A stretch of 64,000 nucleotides of DNA from the NCBI GenBank assembly GCA_026874595.1, contig CM049316.1, forward strand, positions 11,834,839 to 11,898,838, in the 5' to 3' direction. The position numbers and the translations under genes are program-made. This document shows positions 33,936-47,400 of this stretch, piece by piece; the stretch's first letter is position 1; the number at the start of each line of letters is the position of its first letter. The notes under the pieces were generated by a model. It saw only the letters and a program-made list of their open reading frames with translations, was not told the DNA's origin and did not search any database. The stretch is from Sipunculus nudus (Eukaryota > Annelida > Sipuncula > Golfingiida > Sipunculidae).

Positions 33936-35417
33936 GCGTAATTGGTTGTCTATTCCTTTATATCTATTTTAGTAAATATACTGGATAACTCTTCACTACA
34001 TTTTTCCTAAGCCATCTGTGTATGTAGAAATCCCGGTGCATTGTGGGCTGCATATTTTGAAGATCACAAACCCTATCAGGAGAGCCGTAGGCCTTCTCGG
34101 GTCCACAGGGTTTAACGAACCTCTGACCTAGAGATATTACCCAATCAGTGTAATAAAACACTGTAAAGGTTAACCATTCCTTACGAAAGTCACACATTTT
34201 TTATGATATAAATCCCTCGGTGAATTTGTTAAAAGCCCCCTCACTAAAAATACTGGATCCACTAAGGACATTTTATTGGTACGACACAGGGGAAGAAAAT
34301 TAAAATATCCTTTAGGTACACGCCGTCTCCTATTTGTTGTGGTCAAATATAAAACCAAAAGAACATACTGCGGGGAAACCACAATGAAACAAGGAAATGC
34401 TGGTCATGAAAAAGAAACCATCCTATCTATGATCATACGAACTGAACGGGGACGGGCTGGAGAGGGAAAGGCCTTGTAGGTTTAACCAATTATTCTTCAG
34501 TTTAAATATCATGCTTTGATCATGCAACAGTGCATATACGTGATTGCTCACAGGGATAATTCATTGACAGATTGTGATTTGGTATCCACAGAACATGACC
34601 ATGGGGCCTGGCGTAATAATATATTATACTTGACTTATTTACGATATTTTGTCAGACGTGTCCATTCCAAATGCACCATCCATATGAGGATTTTTACATG
34701 GCTAGGCCTCCTAAGGTGTTGAGGAGACCTAGGCCTCTTTAATTCCCCAAAACAATTCACATTTTACCCAACATAGGCTAATTTATATAAGTAAAACCTC
34801 CACCAGGTGGGGTGAGGTATTGTGTTTGGTATTGTTCTCCCCTGAATTGTCTTTGCGCAATTGTGTTAACGTTTTGTAGAGGGTTAGGATAACACTAAGA
34901 GAAAAAGCGTTCAATTGTGGAGGTAATCTTGATCAACATCACATTATTTATTCATTCTTTTTTTTAAATTCATTTAAGGGTTTCTTACCATTGTGGAATT
35001 TGGGCATTTCTTGTCCCAGAGCCATAGTTGTAGAGTTAACCAGTATATGAGTTTTTAAACCTTGACAAACATTTCTTGTGTTACTGTGTAGTTTAATAAG
35101 GATTCTGGTGGAGGCTGTGTTCTCTGACCACTTTCTTTTTTTTTTTTTTTTCTTTTCTTACGAAAACATTTATTGTGTACCTAGGACCTAATAGTGCGCA
35201 AGCCAGAATAAAAAAAATCAGGAAATTTTTGGGTGATGGTCTTTGGACATAGTTCCTTGGTCCCGCAACCAATTAACATGGGGCCCTGTGCACGGGAACC
35301 AGAGCAAGTCTTTTTGTTAATGGCACCAACACAACTTTGTTCTACTCACAGACTCTTTGAAAGTCTTTTGCAACGCAGGTATTAATGTTTGTTTACCATT
35401 AGAGATGAGCTTTCCTT

Positions 35418-35484
<67 letters not shown>

Positions 35485-38400
35485 AATACATAAAAATAGA
35501 ATCGCACTTTTTTGCGTTTTTGTTATAAATAATCTCAAGACATCAAGTATTCTGATAACTCGCGTGCTTTTGTTTATGTTTCGTGCTGCAACGTTTGACA
35601 AAACCACAAGTTTTCATGCTAACAGGGAAAGATTTAACTCTTAGAAAAAGTTCATTTTCCAAACATCTCATGACGTGTGAAATTATATAGAACCTTCCCG
35701 TATCAACATCATGAACCTTTATTTCCCTTGTGATCTATTGACTAGCATTGAGATATATTTAATAAGTTTCAACCTGCTGTACATCCATGTTCGATTCTGG
35801 CTAAAACTGCCATTAGACAGAAAAGGCACCCCCTACATGTATCTGGGTTGACCTCGACACGTTTGCTCTGCAAAAGTCAGCACCATATAACATACAATTG
35901 GTCAAATATAAAAGCCATTAGTGGGAAAACTGACCACTGAAAACTGTAAGCAAAGTGTTCACAAGAATACCTTTTACCCTTATAAGCCCATTGTTTTCAA
36001 TGTTTCTTTATATAGTTTGCGTGGTAATCTTGATATGTTCCCAATGTTTGGAGTACTAATCTTCAGTCCTTTCTATCCCTAATTTTCCTTTCGTATTTTT
36101 ATTATCTATTCATCGCGCTGTTAACCGGTTTTGTAGCTCACTATTGTTTCAGTAACATGATAAATCTTATAAACTGGTATTTATGTTATGAAAGTGCCCA
36201 CAATGAGCTCAATTTACGCCAAATTCCGCAGGTTAAGCAACTTTTCCCAGTTCTATCAGTTCTCTCACATGCATACCTCCCTGTAGAACGTCATTGATTT
36301 AATCCGTACAGTGTGTCTTCATTTTAGCCTTTTATTGGCGACACCCCCGTTCCTGTCCAAAGACCTCAGAGGATACCACCTCCCTCACGTATACGCCGGG
36401 ACGACAGAGGGAACTACACCGAGATTGATATTGAGTACAGTACTGTACCGGTACAGGAAGTCGCCCCGCCGTCTGCACTTGAACGCTTGGTGGCGCAAGC
36501 AACGTCCGGTTCAAGAACTTCTGTTCCTTCGCTGTATCTGTCTCCCATAGAAATAGGGGAGATATATGACGATCTGCCTCTGAGAGCCGGCACGGATGAG
36601 GAGGTTTACGATCTGTTTGTTTTGCTGCATGAGGCGTCACAAGAACGGAGGCTTGTAACGGTGCCATTGGCTTCGTCTACTGGCGCTGGACATGGCAATG
36701 ACGTCATCGGGTAAGTATCGTTAAAATTGTCACGGCTACACCTGTACATATAATAAAAGAAGTTTTTTCTTATTAGTTAATTTTTCTGGGAAGAATATTT
36801 GTTGAATGAAAGTAAATTTTTATCGCCCTAATCTCTGACCTTTTAAAGTGGCACGTATCAATGATATGACCAAAGTGGATTAGTATTAGTGATTTATATT
36901 CGATAGACTTTCTATTTATATAAGAGCTTATCCGATAAAAATATGGATTATTACATCGTACAAAAGTAAACAATCATAAAAATATCTTACAGACAAAGAC
37001 GGCATTAGTATAATGGTATGATCATAAATATAAATAGTTTTGTCATTCCTTTCACAAAAATTTCAAGTCCACATTCAGACACTATATAGTCAATCTGCCA
37101 AACAAAAGCTGCACATTGATGGTGTGAAAGGTATACAAACTTTAAGCTATGGAGCTATTATATACACAATTTTTTTCCCAGCTTGGCCTCTTCGTTTTGT
37201 AATACTATTTCTTTCAAAAACACATTTTATAGGAAAAAGCAAGTGTATAAAACGCCTTTGGCAAGCACGGTATAACACATTTCGATATTTTTAAAAGTCA
37301 TATAAATTATAGCACTAAATGACCAGCAAGCCAAAAATATTTTTTAAAAAAGCTGCCAAACTGTGCATGACTATTAATTTTAAATGCACCATTGACAATT
37401 CGTGTGAATTACATGTATTTGACTTACAAATATATGTCAAATGATAACATCAGTCGGATGCAGGGGTTTTCATTAATGGTTAATATTTCGGATACTTACA
37501 CCTAAAAATTGAAATCATTTGCGTCATGTAAAACATTTGACTGTTTTATAAATTAAAAATAACTTGAAAAATTGGCACTAAATCAACGGGAATATTTAAC
37601 TGGACAATGAGTGAGCACCAAAGTCAGCTCACAATCGACCTTGACCTTACCATTAAGGCCTCTACGTTACATGACTGTTCATCAACTATTCATGTGTAAT
37701 CTAGACATGTAAACAAACAATAATAGCCTGGTGTCCTGCACACAGTGAAACTGATTGTGTTTTATAACCACCTTTGACTACCTCTTGAAAGTTGTGTTTC
37801 GGGATGAGAAGTCCGGTCAACTGTGTACGAAACCTCGTAATAAAATAGAAGCAACATAACACAACAGTCCTGTTGATTAAGCTAGACTGTAATCTGTATT
37901 AACTTTACTTAGCACCTCCATCAAGGAGGTTGTGTTCCCCCAGGTATGCTTGTTGTTAGTTTATTTTTTTAGAATAAAAACAACTGTATTTACTTTACTT
38001 AGAACCTCCATAAAGGAGGTTATGTTCCCCCCAAGTATGCTTGTTGTTAGTTTAATTTTTTTAGAATAAACACAACATCAATAAACACACAAAGCTTAGT
38101 GCTCAAGCACGGGCCCTGGCTTCCTTCAGATGTCGTTTCCACTCAAAATTAACTTCTTCAAGTTAGGCAGTGTGGGGCGGCCGGAACTAGATGTCTTAGC
38201 TTTCAAACTTTAAAATAAAATTTGTTATTTTCAAGGAAACACTTTCTATGTACATTTCACATAAGTATGCTTAAACAAATATTATTTATTCCGTAAAGTC
38301 CTTAACACAAAGAAAAAACCTACGTTAATGTTATTTGTTTTGAAAAAAATGCTTAAACAACATATTTGAACCGCTGGTTTATTAAGGAGCCCCGGTGCCT

Positions 38401-41400
38401 TGTGCGTCGCAGATTTTAAAACCCAAAACCCTTATCAGTCGTACTCGTGTAAGTCCGATTCTGCGCTGTGTGGCATGGATGAAGGACCGACTGAAGAACC
38501 CTTTATATATTGGCTGAAGAACCCTTTATAAATTGGTGAAGATCCAATTAAAGAGGCGGATATGAAAGGTTTGTATTGTTTTTTGTGGAGGTACGCGAGC
38601 TACTAAGCAATCTAAGAGTTCATTATTTACTACGTGTATTACTGGTCACAAACAGCCACGTAATTGTTATATGGCGGTAATATACGAATGCGAGCGTATG
38701 TTAATTGGAAGGAACTTCATTTACAGAAATGGTCGACAAGTCATGCTTGACAAATAAAGTCTGACAAAAGGGACCTTACTGCCTTGCTCACTCATCAATA
38801 CGGCATACTAATTTATACATGGCTTATAAAAACTAATTATCCGTACAGTTAAGTCTAGACACGTCCGACTCTAATTTTTCGGATAATACAATACCTGCTT
38901 TACACCCTTTGCCTTTATTTTATTACATTAGACATAATATATGAACGACTTTGGTTTCCCCTTTTTGTTCGCGAGGATTTCAAATTCACGATTTTCGTAA
39001 TTATCTTGAACATAAAACCTGAATAAGAGGTTGTAAAGTAAAACATTATGAATAAATATAGATAGTGTGTGATCGAAGATTGATTTTTTTAATGATATTG
39101 GATCTTTCCAATTGTCTGCCAGTAACAAATTCCTTGTAAATAAGAGTTTATGCACAAATTGTATATAGTTAATTCACGTAATAATGGTGATACTCTGTGT
39201 AAAGGTCTCCTGTATTGCGAGATCCCGAAAATCGCGAAACAGAAAAGTTGAAAATCAAGAAAATTTAACGCTGCGAATATGAAGCCTACCACTTTATATA
39301 TACCGGCTTGTACATGTACAGTGAAGCGTTGTGACGTCAAACGTGTTTAAGGTCAATTATAAAAAACCTGGTTCCGGATCAAATATGAATTACACATTCT
39401 TTACCAACACAAAGTAAACCGTTTGTGTTCAACACTGGCTTCGATGTATTGTGACTTTGCTGTCTATGAAAAAAAGGTCCTATTTGATTTTTAATAATTC
39501 ATAAATATTAATATAAGTATCTCTGTCAATTATTCTCAAGGAATCAGACCGCCCTGCCCATCATGCATTGCGTATCTGTCAAAATGGCGGACCCTGCGAG
39601 AAAAAATACGCCAATAATGGTACTGGCTGGAATATTTATATGCAGGCAGTGGCGGTATGTCAGGCAATTACCTCTGGCACGCCCATTGGAACAGCATTGT
39701 ATCAAGCATGGACAAGGGTAGTAATATTACCAGCTTTTAGTCACGACAGTGTTACGAAATACACTGTCAGGCCTCCTGGACTATTTTGCTCGTGGTCACC
39801 CGGTCAGACGAAGCACAATATTCAGTATTCAAATCTGAGAACTTACTATCCTTTAACTTGCAGCATTTTAATTTTCATAACAATCTTTTAAAAAAAAGTG
39901 GGTCCAGTGATCTTGACCTCTGACAAAGTAAACTAAGAATCTATAGATTTCTTCCACTTTGTGTAGGTAAGCCATATATGAAAGATGGAAAGTTAGGGAT
40001 TAAAAGTTTGATTCACAATGCATCCACATTCTTTTTAAAAGATGTGGGTCCTGTGACCTTCACCTTCCACATCAGGACCCCGAAATCAAAATGGTTCTTA
40101 CTTTTGTGGTGGGTCATTAATAATCAAGTTTGAAGCCATTCAATTTATCCAAACCAGAGTTATCATCCATAAACTAATTTTCAGATGGGCCATGTGACCT
40201 TGACCTTTGATCTTGTGACCCCAAAATCAAAAAGAAATATCTGAAAGATGGAAGGGTTGAGATGGCTTAAAATTTATCACCAATCTTTTTAAAGAAATTG
40301 GTCCTGTGACCATGACCTTTGACCTCATGACCCCAAAGTCGATAGGGTTCATTTTTAAATGGTAGGCCATTTATCAGTAAAGTTTGAAAGCAGTATGTCA
40401 AAGCAAACTAGAGTTATCATCTGGGAACTAATTTGTGGACAGATGGCCCCTTTGATCTGACCTTTGACCTTGTAACCCCAAATTCAATTAATCTCTTCCC
40501 CTATTAGCAGGTCAGCTATATGCACTGGATGGAAGGTTTGAGATGAAAAGTTTGGCTTAAAATGCATCCATAATCTTTTTGAATAAATGGGTCCTGTGAC
40601 TTTGACCTTTGACCTGATGACCACAATGTCATTAGGGTTCTTGCTTTCATGGTGGGACATACACAAGTCAAGTTTGAAATGTAGGCCTATATCTGTCAAT
40701 CAAGACTGGAGTTATCATCTGGAAACAAATTTCTAGATGGACGGACGGGCAGGCAGAAGGACAGACGAACAGACGGACGGATAAGGTGATTAATATAGGA
40801 CATCCACTATTGATTAATAAACACACCAGGTTTCGGGACACTCGATGAAACCACAGCAGAAAAAATGACGTGATTGCTGTCATTTTTACCCTAAAAAACA
40901 GGGGGAAAATAGTAAAATTATAAAAAAAAATACAAGTGGCGCCATAGGTTTATGGGGAGTGACTAAACTAGTCATGGTCAAGATTTTAGGCAAGATTCAT
41001 GACAATTCATACATTAATTATCAAGACACTGGAGGTTTTGTATCATTTTTTTTTATTATTCTGGGGGGTACTTACAAGTACTTACACGCTTCATAATTTC
41101 AGGTTTCAAGGGAGATTTACTATTGACCTCGGTGGATGTCAACTAAGGAGCTTCCATGGTCAGCGGTTACGATTCGTGCCCTTGCTAACGGACGGACGAC
41201 AGGACGGACGACGGAAAAAGCGCCAAATCTATACCTCAGTTGACTTTCAGTCAGCTGAGCTAATAATACCAGGATCCAATATCACGTATACACTAAAACA
41301 ACAGGGATGAAAAACAAACATTTTCTTCATAAATCATGTAGATAAGCATGTGAAACTATAATTGCTCTGATCATTTACACGATTAATCTGCTCTGTGGAA

Positions 41401-44400
41401 CATCAGTGGTTGTCTATGTGTTTGTTAATTTATCTCTGTTTTGTCAATATTTATTAAGCGACAATAACTACATGCCCTCATTCGCGTTGACACAATATAC
41501 AGACAGAATATACAGTTCAGTCATAAATCATGCAAAAATTAGCAAAGTTGATAAAAGATCATACAGCTACATATGACTCCCATACGACCTTTAAGAACAG
41601 TTTTATAATAATATCAAAACGTCACATATCAAAACATAATGAAGCTAAGAGAGATAAATGGTAACATCAGAGACTGGCATCTAAAAATATGCCTATGATA
41701 AATTTATATTCTCTAAGTCAAATATATCAATGGAATGTTGGTATAAAAAGGTATGTCTTTAAACTACATGTTAAAGGTCCATAAAATCTGTTACGTGAAG
41801 ATATAAAAGAGAGATTGTTCTACAACTTAGGTCCTGCATACCAAACCGTCTAACACAAATATTTACATATGCTTTCTTACTAACAATGATAAGTTTATAT
41901 TCTTATACCTTAGACCTATAACATGAGTATTGTAAGATTCTACAAAAATCCTGTTGCAGTTTAATGGATACAGTGGTACTCAGACACTATTTGAATGGAC
42001 TACATTACCCTCTTCACTACATTTACCGGTATACCTACGCCGCTGGTGTATTTAGAGGACACGGTGCATTGTGGGTGGCAGATTTTGACGCCCGGAAACC
42101 CTAAGCAGCAGAGTCGTACTCTTGAGAGTCCTATTCTGTTAAGTGTAACTCCGAATGATCCCGTCTATGTATTACAACAAATCTTGAGAAAGTTTTTTTT
42201 TTTACCTATGATATGATATGTATTATAACTAGAAATCTGTATTCGGAGAAATGCAAGCCTCCGCCGTGTGGGAGTCCCTATTGTAGAATGCTCCCCAACC
42301 CGTGTTGCATTATCTTATTCGGCTAATATTCTCAGGTTAATTAGTGCATAAGTGACCACACTTTGGTGAATATTCCTTGATGACGTTCCTGGATGCGGAT
42401 CATGTGTTTCTTTTCGGCCCATTCCCAAAATGGTTTGGAATTTCATGAGATTCCGTCCATGACTACGTGAGTCATGTTGTGAAAAAACACACAAACACAT
42501 GCGAACGGAGATGAACGCATACCCTGCTCGCGGGACTGGGGCTGTAATGTCTTGTTTTGAACAGGTCGGCCTTTTTGTAATTCGGGCTCCATGGCAGAGG
42601 CCATAACCACGTAACTGAGAGCACTGGACGGCCTCATTTAGTTCTGAGCATTCTACCGTGACCTGAACAGGTCGTCAGGCCTGCGTGGCGAACGAGGCTG
42701 GCCCGTGTGTGTATTCACTTATTTTAATGCCCGTTTTCCAAGGTTCATTCGTGCATAAGTAGCCGCACATTTTTTTAATATTCCCTGGTGATGCTCCTAA
42801 ATCCGAAGAAGATGCTGGATCCACATCTAAATCTTATAGCTTCTTCCGTGGTCCATCTCCGCAATTCCCTGAAAACTTCATAAGATTCCGGTCATGATTG
42901 CGTTATGTTGTGAACACACACATACACAAACCCACACGAGAATGACAGCACACCCTCCTGTCGAGGACAATACACATCTCTCCATTGGTCACAGTACATC
43001 TGACATATTAGTGCTGGAGTCAATTTTCAATGCATCTATGTATTCACTAATAGGTTTGTCAAAGGAATAGTTCTATTGCAGACAGGGGGGGAACTGACAG
43101 GCTGCGTGAACCATCAACCTTTTATGGGCGGTGGAACCCCTTATTTCACCACAAGACATGAATAGTAAATTCAATTTAAACAATCCAAATTTTTTTTCAG
43201 TGAAGATGGGTCCAGCGGCATTGGCGAGTTACTTCAAACCTACAGAGAAATAATATCAGATCAAAGGGAAAAATTACACGTGTCTCGGGACAATGTACTA
43301 GAGGAAGCTCTGGTACAGACATCAGTCAGTGACTTTAACTTCAAGGCGCTACCTAAAATCAGATTCAGGGACGAGAGTGCGCTGGATTTCGGCGGCCCGC
43401 GGAGAGAGTTTTTCAGGTGAGAGTTGCTGACGTCACACTAGATTGCTGCCAAAAGAATATGTTGTTGTGTGCTCTTAACCCCTTTTCATTTATAATGTAA
43501 CCGCATTTGCGGATGTTTTAAAGGATCTATTAGGACAGGAGTTACGCAAACAGTATTTTATCTTTATATCAAGTTATCTCAATGTGTGGGCTTTACATGT
43601 TATATATATCATTGCCTATGGTAAAAATTTATTATATTTTCAAAAATTTTAATCAGTGACGTAAAAGGAACTTGTGGAATAATCTCATAATAAGCAGAAA
43701 AGGTTCGCCGCTTTTTCCCTGAACAGCATCAAGCCTTGTGGTATGAAAATGTGCAACTGAGGAAATATGCAGGAAGATTAACTAGGTCTATGCCCTCATT
43801 AATCACGAGTGATTTCTTGTATTCTCTTTTTCTTTAAAGAAATCCCCCCCCCCCCACTTCCACGAGTGTGTTACACTTGCGACACGAATATATATCCTTG
43901 TGTTTTGCATTCACGACACATGAAAGGTCCATCGGGAAATAATATCTACCTGACCTAATTGTATGAAAGTTGTAAACCGGCCGCGTAATGCTGGGTCTGA
44001 AATGTCTGCTTTGTCCTATAAGACTTGTTGTTGTTTTCCCAAGAACATATTTACCCAGTTTGACAATGAGGAATTAGCCGTTAAAAATGGCAAAGTTTGT
44101 GGTAAATGCCGATGATATTGTCTTACATCCGGTTCCGTTTTCAGCATACAAGTTTCAAAGTCACGACAAATATGTCAGATACATGATTTTCTAGCGGAGT
44201 TTAATAAAATAAGACACCTTTGATAGGTATGTTTAATTCTCACTACAAGTCGAGAATGATCTTTTAACTCTTAGTTACTCAATGGCTGCACTCACCGATA
44301 GGTAACGGCAGCAGTATCGATGAGGCATATACATTTTCACAAGCACACACACATTCCCTTTTTAATATTAAACTAATATTGGGGAGATTTCATTAAACTG

Positions 44401-47400
44401 TGTCGAGATGTTTTAATTACAAGAATTCGTGACATCCATAAAATCTAGGCCATTGAATTTTACGAACACATCCCCATTGCTCTGGTCTGTGATACACGTG
44501 AGGCAGGTTTTACAGCTATTATTAATTAGAATTACTTCTTATGGCTAAAGCTGGAGAACGAATTAATAAAGACACCATAACAACAAGAAACACGCACTAG
44601 ATGCATGGGTTAATGGCTTATAACCTTTTTTTTGGTTCATGAGATATTTATATGATTGTGAATAACCCATGTATGTGTTTTTTAGAAGTGAGGGGCAATG
44701 TCATATTAATTTCAGGAAACCATATAAAAGATGTCCCCAAGCATCCTGACATTCATGTTTCTTTACTTTCTCATGAAGTTGGGCCAACTTGAGGAAAGGT
44801 ACAGAGTTAGTGGAAATCATTTAATCAGTGATAAGACGAATACATTAAGTATAGTCTGGCCTATGATGGAAAATATTAATGGACCACGACTTATACGGTT
44901 AAATGACGCTAACTTTTAACGCCCCCCCCCCCCCCCCCGGCCCGCACACATACCTCAAACACACTACAAACCATTATAAATTTGCAACAAGCAAAATCCC
45001 ACCGAAACATAACCCCCCTACATATTTAGTTTCTTTGACAAATACCATCGAACTTATTATAATATTTTCTGAGTTTCTCCTTCTTGAAAGGATTAAAATT
45101 AACAACCTCTCAGATCCCCCTTGTGCCACAATAAAGAAATTGTATGTTAACGTTAAGAGTAAAATTTGATAAACTTGAAAGGATATGATCCCAATATTTC
45201 TTGACTTTATCAATGCATCCACAGGCACAAATACCTTGGACAGAGCTCGTATAGAGAGGCAGTCATTGTGTAGAGGCCAGATCCCTACCTGAAGTCAGAT
45301 TGTAGGTTGCCCTAAATAAACAAAAACTACAAACCCATTTCCTTACGCAGCGGTCTCTTACATTCCTTCAGCTAATCAATTTGATGCAAATTAAACGGAT
45401 ATGAAGAGGGAATGTTATGAGAGCGCTGCGTAAGGAGCGTAGCCATTTCCTTTTTAGCTCAGCTGACTTTTAAGTATACTGAGCTTTGGTGATCGGTCAG
45501 CGTCCATCGTCAGTCCATCCGTCCGCCTGTCTGTCCGTCTGTTAGACTGGCACGTTTTTACACATTTTATCTCTACTTGTGAGACCTTCAAAGATGCAGT
45601 AGTCGGTTAATACGGAAAAATCATAACTAATCAAACAAGAATCTTCTAACTTGACATCCAGAGGGTTCCTCAAAAGTTCTCTCAAGAAACCTAAATTGGG
45701 TCAGTTTGACCTATATTCTCTGAGTTTTGGGGTATGTTTGATCACCCAAGAAATAATGCAAAATACACACACACTGCCAGTTTTCCCCAGGAAAGGCTGG
45801 TTGGATTGTCATCAAATTTGGTGTGCCAATGGGTCTTGATGACCTTGAGCTAATATGCTTGAACGATGATGCCACCTGTTATCTTAAATAGTTGCCTGTG
45901 CAAGAACATATTGTCAACATGTCAGTCGGCTGAGCGTCATGACCCATGGGTCACTTATTTATCTTCAAGTATAGTAAATCCGCCTGCGTTGTTCAATGCT
46001 GGCTCAACTTAGTATGTAGTATGTACATCTGCAGAATTCTTTTCCGTGAAAGGGCGGAATCACAAGTTAAATGGCTGCAACCAGACTCTCTTTTCCTCAC
46101 CTGCGGGTCCTTCGTGTATAACACCGAGGAACCCCCGAAAGGCGCACACGTTTGTGAGTGAGACACACGATTGTTGGGTACCACCTCCCCATTAAACCCT
46201 CACAGAGCTCAACCTGAGTTGGTAGCCGATCGTGAAAAAATTCCCACAGCTCCTCTGTTAAACTAGGACTCAATATATCTCGGCTTTGTTCTCAGACTCT
46301 GCCATCTGACATATTAATGTGAATACTTTATGAGTTTTACACCTGTTGTGGCCCCACTGTGTTAAAACCATATATATTTTCCCTGAGAAACTGCAAACAA
46401 CAATCAGCAGTTGACATTAATTATCGTTTTATAATATTTATAATAACATATATTCAGAAAATGGCTCATAGTTGTGATATTCTGCTCACATATTTAGTTC
46501 AGCTTGAGCATATAACTTATATATGGTTTACTTTATGTATCTACACCAGACATACACGTTTGTATAATAGCCATGAACAGTGTCTGTGATGGGTGTTTAG
46601 CACAAAGACCTGTGATTGTTTGAGATATTATATTTAATGCTATTTCGCTCCGGGTTATCCAAGGAGATGGTTGCTCAAGGGTTCTACTTTTGGTCGTAAG
46701 AATACCTTTTTAATAAAACATTTGGAGATTAATTGTCAGGGGTGGTTTGTGTAGATGTGGCATTTACTTCTTACAGAATAAAGACTGGGATACATTGTAA
46801 CAAAATGTACCAGCCGTTACTCACATATGGAATTGTGTCTGTAATTTATCACAAGAGTTAACAATCGTGGCAAGAGTGGAGCAAACGTTACCCACCGCTT
46901 ATTAACTGTCTACAGATATAGGTAAATTCACGCGGTCTTGGTAAAGGCAATGGAATCGAGAATTACCTTTTAATATTCAGCTTCTCATGGCAAGTGTCTG
47001 ATTCAGAGTGCTCTCCCCCCCCCCCCCCCCCCCTTTTCGATCTGAAATCAACTAAAGTATCTATAGGAAAATATACCATTTAATACCAATAACATCATTT
47101 GCGTTTCGCGTTGTTTTCTTTCCTATTCTTCTGTATGCGATCCCGGGCCAGGGTCTGATTCAGAGTGCCCCCCCCCCCCCCTTTTTTTCGATCTGAAATC
47201 AACTAAAGTATCTAAAAATATACCATTAAATACCAAATAACATCATTTGCGTTTCGCGCCGTTTTCTTTCCTATTCTTCTGTATGCGATCCCGGGCCAGG
47301 GTGTTGAGCCCCCCCCCCCCCCCCCCCCCACTTCTTTTTTAAAAATCTTCCCTTCGTCCCTTTCTGCTCCCATATATTTCTAACCAATCAATTTATAACA

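Larger units (their letters stand above)
33140..36327. other. Gene B intron 1, remaining sequence
   Basis: Holds an (AT)n(GT)n microsatellite, a (TA)n run and a short dispersed repeat, listed separately. No other convincing exon was seen. Confidence 0.5.
36711..43200. other. Gene B intron 2
   Basis: 6.5 kb without another credible exon. It holds the 82 bp duplication at 37905, the 145 bp nuclear-receptor-site repeat at 39895, one element end at 41125 and two copies of the 30605-type repeat. Confidence 0.5.
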
